A stretch of 64,000 bases of DNA from Nissolia schottii (lineage: Eukaryota; Streptophyta; Magnoliopsida; Fabales; Fabaceae). The stretch covers positions 1 through 64,000 of the forward strand of contig QANU01030006.1 in NCBI GenBank assembly GCA_003254905.1, given 5' to 3'. Below the pieces are notes generated by a model. It ran no database searches. It had not been told where the DNA came from and saw only the letters and a program-made list of their open reading frames with translations. Position numbers and translations under genes: made by a program. Positions 44,331 through 56,721 of the stretch are shown here, piece by piece (the first letter of the stretch is position 1; each line of letters begins with the position of its first letter).

Positions 44331-46093
44331 CAAATGTCGCAATGTAACAATTCAAAAGAAGAGTGAGTTTTTATTTCACTTCTGGAAAATGGCAGCCTTG
44401 TTTGCTTTGCCTGAGGACAAACATCACAATTATAATGATCAGAAATAACAACTGAAGGTAATAAGGGGGAAGCGAATTTGAGGCGTGAAGAGGAAGGGTG
44501 GCCTAATCGCATATGCCATAGGTCGGTGCTATTGGAGACTTGGAATGATCTAGGAATATTCTTGACTGGAGACATGTAATAAAGACTGCCATGTTGTTCA
44601 CCCGAGCCAATCGTCCTCCCCGTAGCCAAGTCCTGTATCATGCAACCATGCGGAAGCAAGATAACACAACAATTTAGAGTGTTAGTTAATCGGCTGGCTG
44701 ACATAAGGTTTAAATGGAATGATGGTACACAGAGAACATTTTTTAATGTGATATCCTTATTAAAGTTAACATTGCCCGTAGCAGTAATGGGTGCGGTGGA
44801 ACCCGTGGGCAAGTTAACTAGAGGGATTGTGGGAAGTGTGGTGTGTGTGAGAAAATTTGGTTCGGAGGAGATGTGGTCCGTCGCTCCGCTATCTAAGATC
44901 CATGGCTTTGTGGAAACAGAATCAATGAAAGCATTAGTTGTTAACAGACCTGCTGCGTTTGCGAATATGTCACTGTTACCAGAACTCTGATTTATCATGG
45001 AGATTGCCTTTGCCAATTGTTGAATTTGTTCATTGGAGAACCCAGGTACAATGCTATTATTGGGTTGGTTACCTTCATTATTACTTTGGGAGGAATCTGC
45101 CATATTTGCCGAAGGGTTTCTGCCAATACCTTTGCCATTGCGTTGCTGCTGTGAATTGCGATTACTGTTATTCCATGTCCCATTCTTGATACGGCACCTA
45201 TCTTCAGTGTGGCCTCTCTTGTCACAAAATGTGCAATGAAATTTGAGAGTTCTGCACTCCTCTATAGTATGCCCAGGTTTGTTGCAATGGTCACAATTCT
45301 TGCCTTTCGATGACTTCCAGCCAGACGATCGATTGTTTACCGCAGCGGCAATGGAAAAACTTTCTCCAGATTCTGAGACCATGTGTTGCTGCGTTTCTTC
45401 CTGAATTATCAAAGAATATGCTTGCCTGACGTTAGGTAATGGATTCATGATGAGTATGTTGGATCGAATTACCTTGTAGGAATCATTGAGTCCCATTAAA
45501 AATTGCATCAATTTGTCCATTTCTCGTTCCTCTTGATGTTCTTTGTCATTGTTGCAAGTTATGGGTGTGCGATGCATTTCAAGCTCATCCCACAAAGCTT
45601 TGATTTTGGTGTAGTATGATGCAACCGACGTAGTTCCCTGCGTGATGGTTGCGATTGATTTTTGAATCTGATAGATGGCGGCTGCATTCTTTTGTGAAAA
45701 CTGGTCGTGAAGATCCTGCCAAACTTGCCTGGCTGTCTTTGCATGAACCATTCCTGCAGCAATATCTTGTTCCACTGAATGGGTAAGCCATGATAGAATC
45801 ATGGAATTGCACTGATTCCATAAATCGAATTCAAGGGGCTTTTCGACTCGTGAAGGCATTGCTAGCGTGCCGTCAACGAAGCCAAGCTTCTTCTTTGCGA
45901 TGAGGGCATGTGTCATTGATTTTTTCCAGGATTGATAATTCGATCCATTCAATTTTGTTGGAACGAGCATGTGCCCGGGTTGATCTGAATGGTGGACATA
46001 ATACGGATGTGATGGATCCGTGAGGGATGGTTTTTCTGAAGCTTTGGACATGGCTGGAATGTTTATGACAGAAGTTTCTGCATCTTTGGACAT
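44295..46093 (-). pseudogene. Copia-3 gag-protease
   Basis: A frame of about 600 codons. Gag (YYVHHSDQPGHMLVPTKLNGSNYQSW) is followed by two zinc knuckles (CDHCNKPGHTIEEC and CTFCDKRGHTEDRC, about residues 269-302), protease (WILDSGATDHIS, about 400) and GAG-pre-integrase (LWHMRLGHPSSSRL). It runs on to the integrase start (LLHCDIWGPH) before the frame is lost in the A8 run. Met at 46093 is preceded by the primer site. Confidence 0.85.
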
Positions 46094-46160
46094 GGCTAGA
46101 ATGTTTATGATAGAAAGAGGATAATTTTTTCAGAGCACCAGGATCGGCGCTCTGATACCA

Positions 46161-46395
46161 TATAAAAAAATATAAAATTGGAGATTGTTGATCAGGGAAT
46201 ATGTGATTGTATGTTGATTTATTCTTTGATACATACATGGATATATATACAGAAAAGGTAAACATGGAAGGAGATAATATCTCCATGACTCAAGGCACTA
46301 ATCTAGTGATCAACACATTACAAGAACTAATTTCTATTTATACAGCTTATCCTAATTTGTGCATAAATGGTAAATATATATACATTCCTTAATAT
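46161..46395 (-). repeat. Copia-3 5' LTR (approximate)
   Basis: It lies immediately outside the primer site and includes TATATATAC boxes (about 46242 and 46375). The ends cannot be proved because the partner LTR is in the assembly gap. Confidence 0.5.
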
Positions 46396-48829
46396 GATGG
46401 GTAATGCATTTTTAGATAATATGTTATATAATTTTTATTCTTTTTTTTTTCGTTTGTTAATGTTTTTTTTAATATTCTCAACTAAGTTTTGTTATAATTG
46501 TTAGCTTCTTCAAATGGAAAGGCTCAATGTATGACAATGAAAATATTTGATGATAAAAATGTTGACAATGCTAATTTTAAAGTAGGAGTATTTGTACTTA
46601 GATTGAATTTCTTAATTTTTTTACTTTATTTAAGACTTGTAATAAGTTTGTCTCTTTTTTTCTTAGGTAATTGGCATTGAAGTTCAAGTATGAAAATTAT
46701 GAAGTTTATGAGTATTAGGAAAATATTTGATGTTTTGTTTGTGGGACATTTTCTTAAATAATATTGTTAATTATAATTTATGTTTTCTTAAGAAATATTG
46801 TTTGTCTTTGTTGAGTGTTATAATATTGATGTAGGAAAAGAATTACAGAGTTTTTGAGAATTATAAAGATGTTATGAAGTTTTTGTTGAGTGATTTTTTT
46901 ATTATTATTATTGAAAGCAATCTTTTTAGCCGATTAACATGAGAATGTTGGAGAATTTTTACTTGGAGTGAATGATTAGATTTGAGAATAAATTTTTACC
47001 CAATGCGAATATTAGATGTAGAGAAAATGCTGGCCAAGTTGAACCTAACCAATATCTTTCCTAGAAGTAGAAAATCAATTTTACGTTAATTCACTCATTA
47101 TTTCACGTTGAGTAAATTATTAAATTAATCTTGCAAAAGTTAATGGGTTCATTATACTATTTTTGTTTTCTATGGTTTGCGCAGACCAAACCAATTAGAT
47201 AGTAAAAAAGAAAAAGGTTAATTACAGTTAGCGATAGAGAATGTCCGCTGCAAACTCTCTGCCTCAAGTTGCCGCCTCCACTGCCCCACCTCTGCCTCCA
47301 AGATCGATCCCCTTTTAATTTTACAACCAGAATCACATCTTTTCAAAATTTATTTATTTATTTATATATTGTTGACTATATGATAGTCTATATTAATTTG
47401 TTCATGGTTTAGACATGTTAGCTCATGACTATTATTCACTTTGTTGAACATCTAGAGTTGTTGTGCATTATTGTTTTATAGAGCTTTGATAACGGCTAAA
47501 GTGCGATGGATTTTTTTGGATGAACTTGTTTGGTTGAATGATATATGAATTTTAAAATTGTCATTAACTATCATTAAACGCGGCATCATTCAAACAAAAG
47601 GAATATTATTTTTTTGAAATTAACTTTTTTTACGGTAGAATTTGCGGCAAAAATAAAAATTGCTTCAATGATTTTTTTTTGCAGAAAACTCGTGTCAAGC
47701 GTCAACTGTAAATCCTATATTTGCAGCGGATAGTTTGCTTTGCAATGAAATCTTTTTGCCGCAAATTAGCATTATGATGTTCGTGCTAAATAAAATGGAT
47801 GGGATTCTATTAATCTATGGAGGAAAAAAAACCCTTAGAAAATAAGCTTGATTGATGAAAATTGAGATGTCAAATGGGAAATGTTGATGATTCAAGAAAT
47901 CATCATTCGAGGTTGATGGAAAACATTTAAGTTCTGAGAGTAAATTCCCAACAGGACAAGGTGGTCCTGGACAAAAATATAATAACTCATCTCACAATAT
48001 ATAACTAACGACAAGTAATGCTAGGGTTAAATAATTTTTAAACAACTTACTGTGATGGAGTTTACATGGACTCCACATTTTAGTGAGAGAGAGAATTATC
48101 TAAAAGTTGTCCAAATTTATTTGTCATCCTAACATTATTCATAACTAACATTTCAAAAACACAACACATGGTCTCTACTCTCTAGTGATAAAATCTCCAA
48201 CAACCTTAGGCTTAGACCCTACCTCTCATGAATAAGGGTGTTTGTCTGAGCTGCCATGCGAGATAAAATGTCATGTCACTAACTTTACCCCTTCCGTACC
48301 GTCCTTTATCTTTACCTCGTTCTTGTTGTCGCCACCCGCATTGGCCCCCATTTGTATGGTAAATAAGTCCCATTGTTAAATAAAAAGAAAGACAGAGAAA
48401 TCCTTAACCTAAAATTGAGACATTGAAGTGAAAGATAATATGATAATGAATTTAGAGCACTGGGATGGAGGAAGGGTTTTTGAAGGATGTAAAAGTGTGT
48501 TGAACGAGAGTGAGTGAGACAAAATGAGAGAGGGGGGGGGAATTGGTGAGATGTTTGGTTGTGACAAATTTTGATTGACACTAGTGGTGGGAATGGGAAT
48601 GAAAATTTGTTTGTAGGGATATCCGTGGGGATCCCGTTAATAGGGATTTAAATGCAAGAATTTTTTTTTATGGAGATGAAGACGAGGCATATAAGTCCTG
48701 TGAGAAAATGTGAGAAAATATGGGATAATGACAAGGATTATACCCCGAGACTAATTTGTAATTACAAATATTCCCTATATATAATAATGTACTTTATTTT
48801 AATTTAAAGTCCATTAAGTTGTTTTTATG
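46396..48829. other. AT-rich intergenic DNA
   Basis: No gene recognised. A G9 run lies at about 48532-48540. Short frames at 46498 and 48312 lack domains. Confidence 0.55.
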
Positions 48830-49448
48830 TGATGCCCCGTACCTTCAAGTGTCCTTGGAAAGGATTATTGAGACCTTAGGAAAGGTCCCAAAGGGCCTGG
48901 GGGGTCCCAAAGACCCCTTAGAGGCATGTTTTGTGTATTAGCTAGGGCACAATGGCATCTTTGGAGTGCAATTATGCTGGGACCTGAGCACACTGGTGCT
49001 CTGTGAGTGTTATTGCATTGAGAGCAAGAAGTCTCACACCGTCCGGCACTATTTAAAGTGGTGTACTCCCCCTATAAATATAGAGCCCCTTGATAGCTTT
49101 TCTCTCCCACCTTAAATGAGTAGACACTTTTACTTGGTTTTTTATCCCTCTTTAGTGAAGGCCCTTTCTACGTGAGTACTCTCCATTGTTTAAGTTATGT
49201 CATCTCTGTGAAGCATGAGTGCTTGAAGGCGACATTTGGAAGGAGGAGACGACGTCCTCTTCACCTCCTATTTGGTCAGTAAGTCCCCTAGTCTCTCTTG
49301 GTGTCTTTTTTCTCATTGTTTAGGGTTTTAGGCAGCAATGCAAACACAATGGTGCTACTAAGGCGCAATGGCGCTGGGGCCAATTCAACTTTACGCAGTG
49401 TCAACACCGCTATGTTGTTAGTGCATTGTAGCATTCATGAGTAGTGGC
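48830..49448 (+). mobile_element. LTR-like remnant, interrupted by the solo LTR
   Basis: It starts TGATGCCCCGTACC, is GC-richer than its surroundings, and has a TATAAATAT box (about 49073-49081) and repeated GCAATGG/GCGCTGG-type phrases. These suggest an LTR with its own promoter. The right end is not found, because the solo LTR inserted at 49449. Family unknown. Confidence 0.4.
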
Positions 49449-51043
49449 TGATAAGTGCCCAATTTACGCAATTTTGACCAATTAAAATGGCACTTATTTG
49501 CTTATGTTTTAAAGAATTATCTAACTTAATCCCCATTTTTTGTAGTTTATAATATATTTTGAAGAATAGATGCAAGCATAATTAAATGAAGAATAATCCC
49601 ATAAACAATGGAGAAAAGGGCAAAAGTGGAAAAGATCTAAAAGACGAAGTTAGAACAAGACCGCTCAGCGGTATAGAAGGCTCGCTCAGCGCACAAGGAC
49701 AAGGACCGCTCAGCGATTGCACCCTGGCCGCTCAGCGATGCTGCCACCGGAGCCACTTGCAGCCGCAGCATTAATTGCGCCAGCTGGAGCCAGCCAGGAT
49801 TGCGGCGCCGCCCCTGCAAAAGCTGCCGGAGTATTTATTACGGGCGTGAAATGATTACACCGCTCAGCGGCTAACACACATCGCTCAGTGAAGAAGCCTT
49901 TATCGCTCAGCGGTGGTACCCAAACCGCTGAGCGATTGCCATCAGATTTTGCCTATAAATGGAGGAGGTCGTGCATCCATTCAAGACATCCCTCATACAT
50001 ACCTTTTCCCCTCCATAGTTCATTCTTTCACATTTTCTCTTGTACTTCAAAGCATAGTTTAGTTTAGCAACAAAGAGGAGACCGGTGAAGGAGCCAGGAG
50101 ATCGAGGAAGCTTGGCGAACCGCTGTCATGATAGCGTGATAACGTGTCATGGTAAGCGTCCAACCTTGCCTCTGAGATTCTCTTGTAAGATGGATTTCTA
50201 ATCCTCTTGTTGTTGGGATTTTGATGAGTATTGTAGTATGATTGTATCCATGTACTTTTGCATATGAATCTATTATTTTTCTTATGATTCGCTTGAATGA
50301 TTTTATGCTTAATGCTAGCTTTTGTTTAGTGTTTTGCTTCTTAATTTGGGACTTATTTGTATGAGCGAAAGTTATATTAATTAAGTCATAACCAAGTTAA
50401 GATCAATATTGCTATGCTAAGCTAGATTCTAGACTTGAACGTTGTGAACGAAAGTTACAATCATTAGAGTTGGATCTAAATCAATTCATCTAATCTTGTT
50501 GCCGTAACTGGAATAAAGGTTAGCCGTTTTAACATCTAGAATAACGATGGCGTACTTTGTTAAGCTTGTGTGCGAAAGTAACAGTTTAACAAAGGAGAGC
50601 TGTGATCTTTTCATGTGTGAAAGCAATGAACAAGTTAAGAACTGGTGGCGGGCAATCAATGAAATGATAGTTCTGTGTAATAAGTAACTGGATGCATGAA
50701 ACTATGATATGATTCAATTTCCAACAAGCTTCCAAATCTACCTCTGATTTGTTGCCTATTTACTTTTATGTTATTTATTTATTTAAACTATCAACAATTT
50801 ATCAAATCCTTCACTTCATTGTTTAATTAACTAAACTCAAGAACGGTAATTTTGCAACTCTCTGTGGATTCGATTATTTTCGACTATACTGCAATTAGAT
50901 CCCTTGTGGATCTGAAAGCCGTAAAGGAGGATATATATTTATTTTGAATGACGAAAGCGCAAATAAGCTTTCAACAAAATTGGCACAGTTGTGGGAAACC
51001 AGACTATGTCAAGATTGGAAAAAGTGTAATTAGGCTTTCAACA
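49449..51043 (+). mobile_element. Solo LTR, second copy of the CGCTCAGCG family
   Basis: It runs TGATAAGTGCCC...GGCTTTCAACA and is flanked by a perfect 5-bp duplication GTGGC (49444-49448 and 51044-51048). It is 1595 bp. It matches the element at 1766-3227 in opposite orientation (shared: AAGAACGGTA, CTGAAAGCCGTAAAGGAGGATAT, AATTAGGCTTTCAACA). About eight CGCTCAGCG/CGCTGAGCG palindromes lie at 49660-49940. A TATAAAT box is at 49952-49959. No coding region. Confidence 0.9.
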
Positions 51044-51048
51044 GTGGC

Positions 51049-51849
51049 CAGTTGCATTGTTTCAAATTCAGTAAAATCACTTATTAATTTTAGCCTGTTT
51101 TTAATTACTATGTCTTTTATGCCCAATGCCAACAACATCCTATTAGGGCTTTCCAATGTTGGTCTTACTTCTCCAATGACCCCAAGTAAGTGGAAGTCCC
51201 AGTGTGTTGAACGGTTGTGGCATTTTGATCCATTCAATCGAGTCATACATGTTTTATATACATGTTAATTATTTGTTTTATGCAATATGTTAAAAGTTTG
51301 GTACATGTATGATAGTGTTGTGTTAGAATTATGTAACTAGATAGGTAGAAAATGAGTTACATTTATATGCATAACTAGTAGGCTAGTCCAACTTATTAAT
51401 TAAGATAAACAACTCATACTTAATTCAGTATATGGCTTAGTTAGACAATGTAGTATATAACCAATCTCATTATTAGTAGGGAATACAAACCATAGGATAG
51501 AAGACTTGCATGTGGTGATCGTTATCTGGCACAAGTTTAGCATAGTCAGTAAACCCTAATTGTGATTCAAGTTTAGCATACCTCAGATCCAATTAACTAG
51601 TACAACTCTAGTAGCTAGCTAGACAACGACGCATAATAGCTTGTCGCCCTAATAATGGTAATAGACAACAGAACAACCAGCAGCTAGTATAGCCTAGCAG
51701 AGAATCAACTACTCAAAACAATTAGTTAGTTTAGCATTAGCATATAGGAGAAGTTAGTATAGCTATCATAGCTTAGCCAGTAGTTCCCAATAGTTAGTTA
51801 GTATAATTGTAATACCTTAATAACATAATATGTAATATTTGTATTCTTG
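51049..51849. other. Intergenic DNA, no gene
   Basis: The 106-codon frame at 50948-51268 begins inside the solo LTR and has no recognisable domain. The second half is rich in TAGCTAG/TTAGTTAG-like phrases. Confidence 0.5.
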
Positions 51850-53690
51850 TATGTTTGTGCTTATGGGTCAGTTTCGACAAGCAAGTAATGTATATACACC
51901 TAAGACCCAAAGCCAATTTTGATCTTGTGGATTTCGTACCTCCATGTGGCTCATAAAATGAAGTCGGTAGAGAACCAATTTGGACAAAGCAAGGTTAGGA
52001 GTCAGTCCTTCCTTGACCAAGGTTAGGAGCTAGTCCTTCCCTGTCCGAGGTTGAGAGCTATTCTTTCCTCAACCCTTTGTATGGAAGTGGACAAATCTTA
52101 CAACCTGAAGGTGCTTCTATTCAATCGATTAAGTTATTAGCAGCTTACATGGTGTGCCGGTTTAGTTAGGAAGGTTTTACAAAACATCGTAAGCCCTTTT
52201 ATTAGATCAGCTAAGCAAGTTGTGCAATGCACTGTAAGATCTAACCCACAATTTAGCGAATTCAGCAGTGGTGTGATATTTGTGTAGTGTATGCTTTCCA
52301 GTTATCAGCTCAATCTTTCATTATCTTGTGATATAGGTTATGATTATTCAATTGTTGTATAATTTCTATATAGGCTCATATAGTTATGATGTCATTACGT
52401 GTTATGAAAGTGGTATCATGGTACCCATTCACTGAGTGATGAACTCACCTCTCATATATTTATTTCATATTTAGTTAAGGACAACAATGTTGATCCTCTA
52501 ATTTAGTAGCAGTTCCAATCTTCGAGTTAATGGTGTGCTTTGTTTTTCAATGGAGTAGTCAAAGTTTTGCTTAGCTTATTTTAGTTACTAATCACTCAGA
52601 TAGTCAAAGGTAGGATCTTCCACACTAGTTAATTACAGTTATCTAATCAGTTACTTATGACAGTTGTAAACATGTCACGACCCAAAATCTGGTTGTGAGC
52701 GCACATAGGACTAAGGGTTTTACGGAAGCTCATTGATTAAATAAATGTTGATTTATTTAAATTATTTAGACAAACTAATTATGAAAATGTAATCTGAATA
52801 ATACTACATTAAATACTAACCATTATTAACTGCTTACAGCTGATATACAATAAATAATTAATTGATAATAATGGTAGCGGAAACTATTGTGGAAGATCCT
52901 GCCTCTAAATGTTTGGAGCGACTACTAAGCTAAAATAAAATTTAAAATAAAACTCTAACTACTCAACTAAAAAGCGGAGCTCACCACTGACTTAAAGACT
53001 GATACCGCTAACAAAGCTAGAGGATCAACACCATGGTCCTCAATTGGATTTTAAATAAATAGATAAAGGGTGAGTTCATCACTCAGTGAATGGGTACCAT
53101 GGTATTACTCACATAACATGTAATCATATCATAATTGTAACAAGCATATATAGATATTAAGCAACAATTATATAATCATAACCAATATCACAAATTATTA
53201 AAGGTTGAACTGATAACTGGAAAGCACACACTACATAAGCACCACACCACTATTGAATCTTCCGAATTAGAGATTAGGTGTTACGGTGCATTGCACAACT
53301 TGCCTAGCTGATCTGACAAGAGAGCTTATGATGTTTTGTACGACTTTCCTAACTGAATATGCATGCCATGCAGGCTGATGATAACTGAATCAAGGAGCCA
53401 CTTGGGCCATTGATAATGAATGGATGCACTCGCGGGTTGTTGGATCTGTCCACCACCATATGAGGGATCAAGGAGAGACTAGCTCTCAACCTCAGACGAG
53501 GCAAGACTAGCTCCTAACCTTGCTTTGTCGGGATTAGTTTCCTAAGGACATTATTTCACGAGGCATATGAAGGCACAGATCCCTCACGACCAAAACTGTC
53601 TTTGGGTCTTAAGTTGTATATGCACTACCTGCTCTTCTGGTTTGAGCCACATACACAGAGCACAAACAAGCAATACACAGGTATGCGTAG
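51850..53690. repeat. Large inverted repeat of an LTR-like sequence
   Basis: The left arm (about 51850-52670) and right arm (about 52836-53690) are reverse complements with moderate divergence. Shared blocks include GGTTAGGAGCTAGT, GTATGCTTTCCAGTTATCAG, CACTGAGTGATGAACTCACC and GTGGAAGATCCT. The right copy seems to start at 52673 with TGTCACGACCC, a start seen in some plant gypsy LTRs; the left copy is truncated there. A transcript through it would fold into a hairpin of roughly 800 bp. Confidence 0.7.
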
Positions 53691-53784
53691 CTATCCAATA
53701 TGATAACACATGAACTACTGGGATATGACTGACTGAATTTGATTTTATTGTACTGCTACTAATTTCCTATACCTATTGTATTAT

Positions 53785-53895
53785 CTGAATTGCTTGAGTT
53801 ATCTGAAATGCCTGAGCTATCTGACCTATCTGAGTTACCTAAGCTATCTGAGCTATCTGAACTATCTGATTTATCTGAGCTATCTAAGATTCTAA
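53785..53895 (+). repeat. Decanucleotide-like tandem repeat
   Basis: About ten degenerate units of CTGAGCTATCT / CTGAACTATCT / CTGATTTATCT end 16 bases before the CACTA terminus. Confidence 0.7.
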
Positions 53896-53929
53896 GTTAT
53901 TGAGTTACATGCACTACTAGAAAATTGAC

Positions 53930-54560
53930 TATTACCGTCAATAGTTTACCGTCGGCAAAAAATTGACGGTACTACCGTCGGAGTAAGGGTCCGTCAGACG
54001 GTAAAGAAGGCGAAAAACGAACTGGGTTGCCTTTACCGGCAAGATACACAACCGACGGAAATCTCGACGGAAAATTTACGCGGGGAAGCGCGGGAAGCAA
54101 CTTAGCGTCGTGGTAAGGATATTAGCGTCGGTTATAATCGACGTAATTCGGCGTGGGATTACCAGCGCCTCAAACCAACGGTAATGGCTCGAGAACCAAA
54201 ACACCGCCGTTTTAACGGTTTATATTGACATTTACTGCTTTGGACGTACCGTCAGTACTTTAGATATGCCGACGGTAAGTTCAACGAGAACCAAAACGGC
54301 GACGCTGTATCGGTTTAAATGCACATTTAATTTTTTGTTACCGTCGGTATTGTCTTGTAAACCGACGGTAATTTAAACGAGAACCAAAACGTTGCCGGCG
54401 CATCATTCAAATGCACATTTATTGCGTTTTCCTTACCTTCGGTGTTGTCATAGTGCCGACGGTAAGTTGCTCGGGAACCAAAACGTCGCCGCTGAAACGT
54501 TCAAATGCACATTTATTGCTTTTATTTACCATCGGTGGTTTAGTTCCGACGGTAATAAGG
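53930..54560. repeat. CACTA subterminal repeats
   Basis: More than ten copies of ACCGTCGG, TGCCGACGGTAA or close variants lie in both orientations, with a longer phrase GAGAACCAAAACG repeated at about 54190, 54290, 54381 and 54475. In En/Spm such repeats are the TNPA binding sites. Confidence 0.8.
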
Positions 54561-55215
54561 CCACTATTTTGGCCCAGCACTTCGCAGAAACTGTCATTCT
54601 TGCCTGTCCTCCACTTCCTTCCCTCTCCACTACTCTCTTCTCCCTTCCGCCGTCGCCGTCGCCTACACTGACCATCACTCTCTCTGGCGGCCGCTTCCCT
54701 CTCTCTGTCCCACGCTCACTCTCACTGTGTCTCTCCTCCTCGTCCGTGCCTCTTCCACCTCTCCCACCGCCCCTCTCCCAATCCCTCTCCACCGCGACAC
54801 CACTGCCCACTCCACTCGTCTCTTTCTCGGCCCGCCGCCACAGCCCACCGCAGTGGCCTCTAATCGTGTCGGTGCAAAGCCGCGGACAGTAAGGAGATAG
54901 CCACGCGGTGCCACCTGTCGGCCGCCTGCCACCGAACGGTGCCACCACCGTTACCCCGCCGCCCGTGCAACTGCCGCCACCGCCGGTAAGGACCGTGCAT
55001 TTTTTCCTTTCTCCTGCAAACGTTTTATGTTGTAGAATTGTTTTCAGTTTACACTTGAGATTTTGGAATTATTGACTGATTTTGGAATTATTGTTTCTTG
55101 TACACAAAGGGGACTCTACCGCCGCCTTCGAGCAGATAGCCACGCTGCCACCCACCTGCCACCGAACGTCGCCACCACCGTGAAACTGTCGCCACTGCCG
55201 GTAAGGGCCTTGCAT
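54560..55215 (+). other. Pyrimidine-rich leader-like region
   Basis: CT-rich, GC-rich low-complexity DNA with possible splice donors (CCGCCGGTAAGG at about 54981, GCCGGTAAGGG at about 55196). Its copy is at 56900-57700. The long frames in all directions here (54392, 54526 minus, 56794, 57104 minus) share no recognisable domain and differ between the copies, so I do not call proteins. It may be untranslated leader of the transposon genes. Confidence 0.45.
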
Positions 55216-56538
55216 TTTTTTATTCCTCCTGCAATTTGTGGTGTATAGATATTTTCAATTTAGATTTATTGTTTAATGTTTGTTAGACAAATAAATTATG
55301 TATTGTTTAATTTGGTTTGTATTAATTTTGTATTTTTTGTATTAATTTTGTACAATTAGGTCTGTCTAGTTTGTATTAATTTCATAATTAGGTGTAGTTT
55401 GTACTTAGAATTTGTTAACAATTATCTGCATGCGAGCGAAAAATTTTCTGGTGATTGACAATGCTTGAGTAACTAATTAGTTGAATCGAGAACTTTGAAG
55501 TAACTAATTAGTTGAATGGAGAACTTTGAAAAATTATGAAATTGGAAAAAGTTGTGCGGCCTGCTATTTTTCGTAATGTGATTCGCACATTCTAATTAAC
55601 ATTAAAATGAAACTAAATTCTTTTTACAATATGAAAAAAAAACTGCTTCGTTAGTGTTACAATAAACTTCATCTTTCTCATAGTACCATTCGTATGAAAA
55701 TAACTTTGGGGAAAAAAATTCTCGATCCAATTTACAAGTAATATATTAATAAATAGCACGTGACATTTTAAAATAAGAAAGCAGTGTTTAAAATAAGAAA
55801 ATACTTTGTTAGTGTTATAATAAACTTCTCTAAATAATTAAGTTAACCGTTGGGGCATCAACTCTTGTAGACATTATAATAATAAGATTTTATGTAGATA
55901 TTGTTTCTTCTTAAACACTTTATGTAATCCAACCGACTTATGAAAAAATGTAATATAAAAATGTAAATCAATTGATATCACATTCAAACTTAGGAGTATG
56001 TTACTAAGAAAAGCATTTTCAGAATATGTTGTAGTTGTTAAGATGTCCAGCGCTGTCCCACTCTTAAATAGGATAAATATACTTTTTCCTGCAATGATTT
56101 TTCTTTTCCGAACTCTGGGGTCATGCCGTTCTTCCGCCTTCTGACAGGATGCCAATTGTTAATAACAATTATTATCTCGAGTTTGGTAAATTAGGCCAGA
56201 CGAATTTTTTTAATTTTGAAAAAGGATTCGACTCGATCTTTTTTTACATTTAATCACATTTAACTAATGACATTATCTACATGTAAATAGTAATCTGCAT
56301 TTAAAAAACAATCAAATTGTTTCATTTCAAAGAACGTAAGACCAAGTTGACCAATTTTAAACGTACGGACTAAGGTGATTAATTGGTTATTGTTGTATTT
56401 TGTCTGTATTTTGTGTGTAATTAATGTTTTAAGTTGCTATTATAACAGGTGGTTATATACATTGCAATTTGGTTAAGTTGACAGTGATGTTTGCGGTAAC
56501 TTAAAGTTGTGCTCTGTATAGGTTTATAGCATGCACTG
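55216..56538. other. AT-rich interior of the CACTA element
   Basis: No gene. Possibly a long leader intron of the TNPA-like transcript, since candidate donors precede it and the first coding exon follows. Repeated at about 57710-59040. Confidence 0.4.
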
Positions 56539-56721
56539 ATGGCCGGCGACAAAGGAAATGAGAAAATGTCCGCTTACTTCCCCGTGCGAGCCGGCGGGCG
56601 ACGGGGGAGCGGCGGACGAAGAGGCGGACGATCCGGCGGCCTATCGCCCGGACCTCCGGTTGGGGATGGGTTTATACCCACCCCTGGGTTGGTGCAGCCG
56701 CAGTCGGCGGGGCCTAATTAG
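56539..56721 (+). pseudogene. Duplicate first exon of the TNPA-like gene
   Basis: Same sequence as 59041-59223 (MAGDKGNEKMSAYFPVRAGG, Gly/Arg-rich, ending SAGPN-stop). It is followed by the C9 run and the assembly N instead of the downstream exons. Confidence 0.6.

Larger units (their letters stand above)
41350..46395 (-). mobile_element. Copia-3 LTR retrotransposon (frameshifted, gapped)
   Basis: The minus-strand order is the putative 5' LTR (about 46161-46395), primer site TGGTATCAGAGC (46149-46160), gag-protease frame, then integrase-RT-RNase H frame. The 3' end, with the last ~50 codons and 3' LTR, falls in the N gap at 41427-41878; no LTR sequence is recognised between the gap and 41350. 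One homopolymer frameshift separates the two frames. It belongs to a different Copia lineage from Copia-1 and -2, with two gag zinc knuckles. Confidence 0.85.

Noticed and set aside
49660..49940. Regularly recurring short palindromes resembling a CRISPR array
   Set aside because: Spacing is irregular, repeats are only 9-13 bases, the DNA is plant nuclear, and the block lies within a defined solo LTR.
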